Assembly: GCF_023973825.1 (NCBI RefSeq)
Contig: NC_090124.1
Location: 630,001-694,000, forward strand
Reading direction: 5' to 3'
DNA: 64,000 nucleotides
DNA from: Plasmodium brasilianum
Lineage: Eukaryota > Apicomplexa > Aconoidasida > Haemosporida > Plasmodiidae
How positions within the stretch are numbered: position 1 is the stretch's first letter; each line of letters begins with the position of its first letter. Made by a program: the position numbers and the translations under genes. Under the pieces are notes generated by a model. It saw nothing but the letters and a program-made list of their open reading frames with translations. It was not told where the DNA came from and did no database searches. Below, piece after piece: positions 55,106 to 64,000 of the stretch.

Positions 55106-58100
55106 ATGATTAAAAATGTTTACCTATTTTTGGTTTATGCAATTTATTCGCTTCATATGTTTTCTTTATCATTAAGAATGCAAAAAAATTTGTTCAAGTA
55201 TATTACACCTATATCAAGCAAACTTAATTTAACGAAAATTCGAAAAATCAAATTATTTAGAAAAGAAAAGCACAGAAAACAAGTTAATGTCTTTAACGAT
55301 GTTGTAAATAAATACATAGGTACACAACAACATCTCCAAAATTTTATGACATCATTCATGAATATGTATGAAAACAAATAAAGTTCATGTGTTGTTCCTT
55401 GTTTATATACACTTACCACTTTGAAATTTTTCAATTTTGCAATTTATCAGTGTTTCATTTTTTCGTTTTTCCTTTTTTTTTCCTATCGCGTAGGTCTCGA
55501 TTTGTTTTTCAAAAAACTTAACAATGTAACAAACAACGAGGAGAAACTAAATTACATAAATTTTTTGCATAAGATTGTTCAGGACAAAACATGTGAACAT
55601 CTGCTCCTTAGTAATAATTATATGAGAATAATTATTTATATATTAAATGAGAAATTTTTAAAATTAACAAAAAATGAAGAAAAAACGGAAAATGTTGATT
55701 ATCAATTAATTTATAAATTTTTATTGATATTTAAAAATTTAACAAAATATAAAAAATTTTATCATGTTATTCTCAGCGATTATACACATAAAAATGTGAA
55801 AATATCCTTACTGTATATTATTATGAATATTTTAAATGAAAAGAGGAACAATGAAAAATACAAAGAAGCTAGTTCAATTTTTAATTATTTCACATCATTT
55901 TTTAAATACTCAGATGATAGTGGGAATAAAAATATAACTGAAGACACTTCAAATGTTGATGAAAAAAAAAGAAAAAACAAAAACAAAAACGAAAACAAAA
56001 ATGAAAACAAAAACGAAAACGAAAACCAAAACCAAAACCAAAAAGGTGATATCGATGATATTAGAAATAAGATATATCATGTAGGTAAAAGTATATTATT
56101 AAAATTAAAGGAAGAAAAAATAAAAGTAGAAAACAAAACAAATGAAAAGCAGTGGAATTGTCAGAAGGAGGGGATGGTTAAAGAATGGCAAGAAGTAAAA
56201 AAAGCTTCAACATCCAACAACAATTATGAAAATGGTAAGGATATCGCAAATGAGGGGAAACAAACTAAACAGAATGAACAAAACAAAAAGGACGTAAATA
56301 ATCATCATTATGAGAATAATGATAATAAAAGGAATGATGATCTTAATTCCTACAATAGGGGTGATATCGTAAGGGACAGTAACATTATGAAACAAAAAAG
56401 TGAAACGCAAAGTTGGAACAGTTCTAACGGTATCATATTAAATCCAAAAAAAAACATAGATGAAATAGATAACAACACAGATAATATACTTATTGATATA
56501 AAAAGAAATAAAAAAAATATAAACAATGAAAGGAAGGAAGTTGACTACAAAACGGTGAGTGGTGACCATGAGAAGGAACGAAATAATTCCAAAGTAGATG
56601 ACAGTGATACGCAAAATTACAAAGAATTGGAGGAGCAGAAAAAGAATGCAAATAGGAGCAGCGAAATAAATAGTATAAACGAAATAACAAATAGCGAGGA
56701 AGGTAGTGTACTATTTCTTCCCTTCTACTTTAATAAAAATTCGAAAGACAACATTTTAACGAGTATAATAGTAAATTTTCAAAATAAGGAAGACATAATT
56801 GTGTACAAAAAAATAGCGAAAGGCAGGATGAGCGAGAATGGAACGGATAGGGTGAAGAAAAGAAATAATGTGTTCGACTATATAGGGAATGAGTACAACT
56901 GCAATAATTATTATGAAATTTATGATAACTACGCGGAAGATGATCAGGATATATTAAAATATGAAAAAAATAAGAATAGGAAAAAATTGCAATTAAGAGA
57001 ACAAAAGGAAGAGGAAAAGGAAAATGATGGTAATAGAAACACAATAGATGAAACAAATGAAGAGGGTGAAGAAGAAGAAAAGGAGGAAGATGACGAGGGA
57101 GAGGTAGAGGATGAACAGGAAAACAATGAAGAAGATTCAAAGACAGATGAAAAAGATAAAGTAGAATACGAGAATAAATATGATGAAAATAATGTTAATA
57201 TTGTGTTTAATGACTACGATATTAATGTAAAAGACATGGAAAATAAAACAGATACCAAAATTAATGTAAGTAGTGAAAATAAGAGTAAGTACATAAACAT
57301 GGGATTACTAATTTTGGTTCGAAAAAAAATAAATACTACGGAGGAACATATAATTTTGAATAAACAGAATAATCAAATAAATGAAGAAATGAGTAACTCC
57401 AATGCAGGGAGCATTACCGATAGCAATAAAAAAGGAGAATGGGACAAGTCGTCAGCTATCAACTTACCAAGCCTGGGAAAACATAATTTATTTAACTATT
57501 TAAATATATATAAATACATAAATAACTTGGATTTAAAGTTTTCTTTATTCAAAAGGAATGAAAATAAAAGTAAGACAATTGAGGGGTATGAAGATATATA
57601 CATAAAATACGACAACACGAAAGAGAAGAAGAATATGGAAAGCTATGTTCTTATTGGTATCATGAATTTTAACATGGATTTGATTAAAAATTTCAAAGCA
57701 CAGAGTGAAAATGTAGTCAATGATACTACTAACAATAGTGTAGGAAAAAATGGAAATTCTATAAATATTACAAACCCGTATATAAATTTAACTCTACTAA
57801 AAAATTATGTCGAATCTTTATTCGTATACCTAAATTTAAATGACTACTTCACTAATAAGGTGCTAAAATTGCTGTATGAAATTTTAATAGAAAATAAGAA
57901 TTCAGTTATTTATAATTTATATTATTATACTATTATAAAAGAAGAAAATATGAAGAAAATTATTGAAATATTGTCAAAAAATATAAGAAATAATTTACAT
58001 AAAGCAAATACAACTCTTATACTTAGGATATTGTATATATTATGTTTTCAACAATCGTTTTATATAAATGTAATAGAAAAAAATGTTAAGGGAAAAGATA

Positions 58101-61100
58101 ATTATTTACTTCTTTATAAAAATTTATCAAAATATATTGAAGATATAAAGATGGGGAACTTTATTAGAGAATTACAAAAAAATGAAGAATTAATTGAATG
58201 CTTGAAATTCTTAACTCTATTTTTTGAAAATAAATACAAGAAACAAAATTCTTTTTACATATCAGATGAAAAGAAAGAACAGTTTTTGTATGATAATAAA
58301 GTGGTAAAAAAAAAACTAAATAATATTTATAATAGACATTTTATATGTGAATATAAAGATTTAATAATCATAAGGAAGACAAATATAATATTAAAATCTT
58401 TAGGAGTTAATATGTTTGATCTATACAATGACATCATTTTTACTGATAGGGAACATAAAACACACGAATATTTAATGAAAGAAAATGATATCAAAAGAAA
58501 TATTATTACTTATTTTACTGATAATGTTATAAGATATTTTGTCAAACTTAAAAAATATATTATCCCTAAAAGTGTAATGCTTCTAAATAAGGAACAAGCT
58601 AAGGAAAGTAATACATACCCATCCGTGAGAAACCAACAATATGGGGAAGTAAAACAGCATGTGGATAACCAGAGGAAGGAAGATCTTACATATCAAGAGA
58701 AAATGTCAATGAAAGGTAAGACCGATGTAAGAATTGAACAAACGAAGAATAATTCTTCGACTGTTCAGGAAAAAATGAGTGATCCTCCTAGCAGCACTGC
58801 TTATCCCAGTGATGAGATTTCCAGTGGAGGAGGCGCTGTTACTTCCTCTACGGAAGCTGCTACTACTGGAGCTACCACTGCTAATTCCGCTAATTGCACT
58901 TATCACTCAGATGAGGAGAAAAAGAGAAGGGAAAAAAAATACTTTTACAATTTAAACAACAAGGAATATATAAGTTTCGATAAATTTAGAAACATTGTAA
59001 TAGCACTGAAAAAAAAAAAAAAAGAAAATTAAGAATTCTATGTCTTGATGGTGGAGGTATTAGAGGATTGTTATCAATAGAAATATTAAAATGTATTAAT
59101 AGTCATTTAAAAAAAAACTTGTTTGAATATTTTGATATCATATGTGGAACAAGTACAGGAGCAGTCATTTCCATTTTAATAGGTTTAGAGAAGGCGCACC
59201 TAAATGAAATCGAGTTTTTGTATAATATACTAATTAATAAAATATTTCAAAAAGATACATATGCTGTAAGAAATACAAGATATTTATTAAAACATTCTTA
59301 CTATGATTCACACATTTTAAATGATTTATTAAACTCCTTTTTTAAAAATATTAGAATGTTTCACTATAATTCAGACTTCTTTACTCCGTACGTTTTTACT
59401 GTATCAACTCAAATGAATATCACCCCTTTACAGCCTGTCATACTAAAAAATTACAATGTTAACTTGAGGAAAATAGGAAATTATCAAGAGGGAGATAAAA
59501 TAAATTATGACTCTGTTCAGGAAGGAAAGGGTTCAAAAAATGAGGACAATGAAGCATATGAATATTTAAATAATGATGTAGGAAGTGGTGAAGGAAGCAA
59601 CAACAGCAGAAGCACTATTCAAATAAATGAGAACATAAGTAGTGTGAGCATTTACAAATGCTTCTACAACATCTTTGTTAAATATGTACTCAGGTGCACT
59701 ACTGCCGCACCAGGGTTTTTCAATTTTTTTTCCTTTGATAATAATATATATGCCGATGGAGCATTATGTTTTAATAACCCTACTTTACTAAGTCTTAATG
59801 AAATGAAATTGATTTTTTACAACTATTTAAATAAAAAAAAAACAAGTATTTTTGATAAAATGAAAAATTGTTTTTTAAAAAATGAAAAAGTAAAAGAGAA
59901 AGAAAAAGAAAAAGCCATCAATTTGAATGATTATATTGACTGTATTGTAAGTGTAGGCACTGGTAAATTTAAACCAAAAATTATAAACGAGTTAAATGAC
60001 AATAAAACGTATGATACATTTTTACGATGGGATGTTTTGTTAAAGCAAATTGTTTATTCTATAACAAACACGGAACTGACACATGATATATGTAATAATT
60101 TACTTGATAAAAACAAATACTTTCGTTTCAATTGTTTCATTAACAATATAAAGTTAGATGAGACTTCACCTGAAATTATTATGAAATTAAAACATATTGG
60201 AAAAAGATATTTCGAGGATCATAAATATAATCAAGAAAAATTAATTAACTTAATAAATATTTTAGAAGAAAAAGATGATATAAAGGAATATCATCAGAAT
60301 CAGAAACGAGTATGGAAACCTTCCTACATTAGTTTATTCAAGTCCAAAATTTCAAATTTAATTTTTCCTAACGAACAAACATTTGATCATAGGGATTCTC
60401 CTCCCATCCCTAACCTTAAAACGATGCAAGGGAACGATAGTGCTATTTCAAAAAGTAGTGCCGACACTAATGCTACCACTACCATTTGCAGTAATAACAA
60501 AGTATCCCCTGATCAAAGGAAGGATGATACAAATTCATTGACCCATGGATCTAGCACAAACATGACAATGAACATGATAAATAAGGAGGGAAAAGCGAAC
60601 CCTAACTCAGTCCCCTACCGAAATTTTAATTTCAAATTAACTGATGACGGTGATAAATTTGATCTGAACGATATTGAAGAAATATTAGATATAATAAATA
60701 AAAACAATAGTTCAATTAAAAATACAAACACATCTAACGGTTTCTTTAACTATTTTACAAATCTGTTTTATTATAATAATAATAAGTTTCTTAAGAAGTT
60801 AGAAAATATGCACAACAGTTTATTCATTCGGATGAAAAGGGAAAAAAACAATTATGTTAATGTTATACCTAACACGGGTATTAGGGTATTACTAAATGAA
60901 ATTTACTATATTCTGCTAAAGAAAAATATTTATTTCCACACAGATGAACATGATTCATTAGCCGACCTTAATCAGAAAGACTACAACATCAACATTGATA
61001 AAATTATTCCATACGATCGAGTCAATTCCAAGGAATCTAACTTGAACGGGCAAGAACAAAATGGAAAAATACAAAACGAAAAAAAGTTAAATAGCCAAAA

Positions 61101-61593
61101 TATAGGTGAACAAAAATTTGTAGAAGACGAAAGAGCTACAAAAAATGTAAGTAAAGACAAGAATAATAGTAACACAGACGAATATTACAGTAGTGAAAGC
61201 GGTTTGTATGGTGTAGATGCGAATAAGCACAATACTAAGGGCGCCCCAAGTACTAGAAGTAATGACAGTGGTAATAACAGCAATAGCGACACGAACAACC
61301 ATAAGCACATGGCTACATGTGAAGGATACAAAAATACAGAAGGAAGTGATCCATACAATTCTGTGCAGCACCCATTAGACACCGCTAACAAGGAAGTGTT
61401 AAATGAAGAAAATAGTCTAACCAATATTGTTGACAATCCTCATATAAATAAAAAAAGAAATTTTAAAAATATTATGAGTTCGTGCAATATGAACTATGAA
61501 TTTTTTAAATCATTAAATATAGAATCATCTGATGTTAAAAAAAATAATATAATACAGGTCTTAAGAAATTTCTTTTTTAAAAAAGATATTTAA
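55106..61593 (+). CDS. Patatin-like phospholipase with very long N-terminal extension
   Basis: Exons 55106-55319 and 55494-61593 (donor ATAG|gtacac, acceptor cgcgtag). Exon 2 changes frame at A15 (59009-59023). One more A joins IVIALKKKKK to RKLRILCLDGGGIRG and gives 2104 aa. The N-terminus is signal-like (MIKNVYLFLVYAIYSLHMFS), so entry into the secretory pathway is likely. Residues ~72-1250 are helical blocks around Asn/Lys/Glu-rich acidic insertions. The patatin domain follows, with oxyanion loop DGGGIRG (~1257), nucleophile motif GTSTG (Ser ~1292), and FFNFF..YADGA with the catalytic Asp (~1493). All three elements are intact, predicting a Ser-Asp acyl hydrolase on phospholipids. The C-terminus (~1740-2104) is Asn/Ser-rich, then helical. 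A literal reading would stop at 59032, before the catalytic domain. Confidence 0.85.
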
Positions 61594-62146
61594 AGTTTGT
61601 ACATTAAAAAGTATGGCATCCTTATCATGGTTTACTGCAGTTTTTTAGTGATTTGGGACATTTGCTCAATTGTTTTCGCAGTTTTGCCATATTTTCTTTG
61701 TTTTGCTATATTTGCTTTGTTTTGCCATATTTTCTTTGTTTTGCTATATTTGCTTTGTTTTGCCATGTTTGCTTTGTTTTGCCATGTTTGCTTTGTTTTG
61801 CCATGTTTGCTTTGTTTTGCCATGTTTGCTTTGTTTTGCCATGTTTGCTTTGTTTTGCTATACTTGCTTTATTTTGCTTTACTCTGTTTTACTTTATTTT
61901 ATTTTATTTTTCTATTCCTTCTTGTGCATTCCTTTTTTTATTATTTTTTTTTTCGTTTTTCACATATTCATGTATGTACCCCCTTTAACTATGCTTGTAA
62001 CATATTCGTCTCTTTTTATTTTTTTTTATTTTTTTGTCAATTTAACTTTAACCATATGATAACTTTTTAAGTTGTGTTTTTGAATTTCTGAAAGCAAAAA
62101 AAATGTGCGGATAAAAAGTAAAACTTTCATAAAACGAGTTAGTCGA
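61594..62146. other. Convergent 3' region, patatin / P5C reductase
   Basis: About 550 bp between converging genes, dominated by a 19-bp minisatellite (61681-61875) with T-rich sequence after it. All plus frames stay open over the repeat; these are not genes. Confidence 0.5.
61681..61875. repeat. 19-bp minisatellite, about 9-10 copies
   Basis: The unit is ttttgccatgtttgctttg. The left copies read ttttgccatattttctttg and ttttgctatatttgctttg in alternation (a 38-bp higher-order unit), and the right copies are uniform. It lies just downstream of the patatin-like gene stop and converges on the P5C reductase 3' end. Confidence 0.9.
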
Positions 62147-63894
62147 TCATGAGCTCATGGACTTTGACTTAAGGCATGCAGAATCTACTGCATCCATGAC
62201 TGTAGGGAGAAGGCGAAAAAAAAAAAAAAAAAAAAAATTATATAAATATATATATATAGCTAGAGAGAGGTGGTTAGATATATACAGTACAATGCACTAT
62301 ATTACAAGAACATGTGTACGTATGAGCAGAAGGTATGTGTATGCACGCGTTTGTTTACTTCCATATTTGAAGCCGTTTTTTTCGAGAACAAATAATCCCA
62401 TAGCAGTAATACCACCAGGGGAACAAATGTTGTCCTTTAACTGTTGAACGGGTTGATCTGACGACTCTACCATTTTAACAGAGCCAAGTATAGTTTGCAA
62501 AGTTAATTTCTTTGCTAAATCCCTTGTTAAGCCATTTTTAACGCCTGCATCAATTAAACTTTCTATAAATAAATAAACATAAGCAGGTCCACAACCTGAT
62601 ATAGCTGTTCCTATGTTCATATCCTTTTCCTTTATTTCATGTATAACCCCACATGCACTAAAAATATCATTTACTCTTTTTTTGTCTACAGCATTCACAT
62701 TTTTATTTACACAATAAATAAATGCACCCTCTCCAACTAAACAAGGGGTGTTGGGCATAACCCACACGATCTTGGCATCTTCTCCAGTCATCTACACATA
62801 GATATACATACCCACATAAATGTATTTGCATATATGTATATATAAATATATATATGTACATATATATATGTATATATACGCATAAAAGCATATGCGTATG
62901 TACAATATGCACTACACGATGAAGGATACTTAAACGAATGTCTGAAATATATATATGCTTGTGTTTTCTTTTTGTATGTTTTCTATACCTGTTCTAATTT
63001 TTCAATATTCAGTCCACCACATATGGAAATTAACAACTTGGAGGTCAAGTAGGGCTATCAAAATAAGGAAAAATTAAAACACCCGTTATACATATAAGTG
63101 TTTATATATGTATATTTATATGTGTATATGCATATATGCATATATGTGTAAATGCGTGTATGTACGTATTTATGTGTACGCATGTACGTACAAATACATA
63201 TTCGTTAGAACACACGTTCACACTCATACGGAAGTTAGTTAAGAAGATATTATATTTTTCCGTAGTACCTTAATATCATTCAAAACGGAATTTGCAAGGT
63301 CCGGCTTAACTGCACAGATAATTATATCACACTCACGCGCTACCTAATAAAAGCATATATTATTTATTTTTATTTTTTTCCCGTACATTAATATAATTTT
63401 AAAAAAAATTTTATAATTTTATTATAATTTCATTATAATTTTAATTATATGTATAATATACTGTATGAGTGTATTATTTTTACCTCTTCGTTTGAGCTCA
63501 AATATTTCAAGGTGGTGTTTTTTTTTGATAGCGCATGGTAATAAATATTTTCCCTTTTAATTATATTAGAATTGGCAATTCCATTTGCTAGTGCAGATCC
63601 CATTTGACCAAAACCCATAAATCCTAAATATATAAATATATATACAAATATATGTCGAAAAAATATAAAAAAAAAAATAAATGTAGAGAGAAAAATAATT
63701 TTTCCAAGATTCAATGAAGTCCTAGCACATTTTAAATAATTCAAAGGATGTTTATGTTATTGTTTGGACATGTACAATAATGTATAATTACGCAAGCCTT
63801 TTCAATTAAAGACATTAATCGTTGATTATGTTTATTAAGAAATAATTTATTTAAAAAAAAAAAGGAAAATCCTACCTAACTTAATTTTTTCCAT
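62147..63894 (-). CDS. Pyrroline-5-carboxylate reductase, 6 exons
   Basis: Exons on the minus strand: 63894-63876, 63623-63484, 63343-63269, 63054-62989, 62791-62359, 62199-62147 (786 nt, 261 aa; all GT-AG and in phase). The N-terminus MEKIKLGFMGFGQMGSALA is the NAD(P)-binding GxGxMG loop. CDIIICAVKPDLANSVLNDI is the V-K-P segment that closes the Rossmann fold, and VWVMPNTPCLVGEGA is the family MPNTP box. The C-terminal domain has ISGCGPAYVYLFIESLIDAG, LTLQTILGS and NICSPGGITAMGL, the last being the substrate-binding signature. It reduces 1-pyrroline-5-carboxylate to proline with NAD(P)H, the final step of proline synthesis. The small first exon (19 nt) and last exon (53 nt) are secure because they complete conserved motifs (LGFMGFG; GIMDAVDSACLKS). 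Length is normal for the family. Confidence 0.96.
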
Positions 63895-64000
63895 TTTTCT
63901 ATAATACTCTATTATGGAAGTCTGCTTTAAAAATATATATATTTCTAGGTTTCTATATGTATTTCGAATTATACAGAAATACGCATCTGACAGTGCATAA
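63895..64000. other. 5' flank of P5C reductase
   Basis: The last 106 bases hold the immediate 5' flank of the P5C reductase gene. AT-rich, with no feature seen. Confidence 0.4.

Noticed and set aside
55421..55493. Apparent N-terminus MKFFNFAIYQCFIF of the large patatin-gene ORF
   Set aside because: It is intron sequence. The acceptor cgcgtag at 55493 and the phase-matched donor at 55319 join the signal-like exon 1 to GLDLFFKKL.
61597..62070. Three plus-strand ORFs (111-157 aa) of Cys/Phe/Leu repeats
   Set aside because: They arise from the 19-bp repeat, which has no stop in any plus frame. They lie in the 3' region between converging genes.
62297..62358. C-terminal SKQTRAYTYLLLIRTHVLVI of the P5C reductase ORF
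   Set aside because: Intron read-through. A phase-matched last exon at 62199-62147 encodes the conserved MDAVDSACLKS end.
1..64000. tRNA, rRNA, CRISPR, IS element, operon or bacterial gene
   Set aside because: Scanned for tRNA A/B boxes, rRNA blocks, direct-repeat arrays and transposase motifs; none seen. The DNA is eukaryotic nuclear.

Overview
This 64 kb window is nuclear DNA from a Plasmodium species. The DNA is extremely AT-rich, with poly-A/T and (TA)n tracts throughout. Exons have Asn/Lys-rich insertions, introns are short with GT..T-rich..AG borders, and every recognisable protein is eukaryotic. From memory, the gene order (RRP44, riboflavin kinase, UTP10, DRG1, uS15, YOP1-like, C3H zinc finger, ZPR1, rhomboid, SAS10/UTP3, patatin, P5C reductase) resembles the distal part of P. 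falciparum chromosome 13. I could not check this, and the base composition and repeats suggest a non-falciparum species. Many exons were rebuilt by hand because the genes are spliced.

Layout: (1) 1-10.5 kb: the 5' part of exosome nuclease RRP44 (-), a 10-exon gene joining an HMG box to a histone fold (+), and a riboflavin kinase with a degenerate HAD-like N-terminus (+). (2) 10.5-25.4 kb: a 9.6 kb single-exon UTP10/HEATR1 homologue (+), 15-exon DRG1 (+) and ribosomal protein uS15/RPS13 (-). (3) 25.4-30.7 kb: a long low-gene stretch with a GC-richer island and some exon-like blocks, ending at a YOP1/REEP gene (+). (4) 32.5-41.8 kb, all minus strand: a C3H zinc-finger gene, ZPR1 and a brevin-type R-SNARE. 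(5) 43.6-55 kb: a rhomboid protease (+), an unidentified ~1500-aa gene (-) and SAS10/UTP3 (+). (6) 55-64 kb: a ~2100-aa patatin-like phospholipase (+) and 6-exon P5C reductase (-).

Several neighbours act in RNA and ribosome biology: RRP44 in RNA decay and rRNA processing, UTP10 and UTP3 in the SSU processome, uS15 in the 40S subunit, and DRG1 at the ribosome. Two others are membrane-traffic or ER-shape factors (YOP1-like, R-SNARE). This is a core housekeeping region, with no var/pir-type genes, rRNA, tRNA, CRISPR or mobile element seen.

The points most worth a second look are: the HMG-box/histone-fold fusion; probable loss of catalytic residues in the RRP44 PIN domain and in the HAD-like module of the riboflavin kinase; an R-SNARE with a long hydrophobic segment and a tail carrying adaptor-type sorting motifs; a GC-rich putative structured RNA near 26.45 kb; and four places where a long coding poly-A tract (A13-A16) is one base short of keeping a gene open. 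Those four could be homopolymer errors or real slippage sites.
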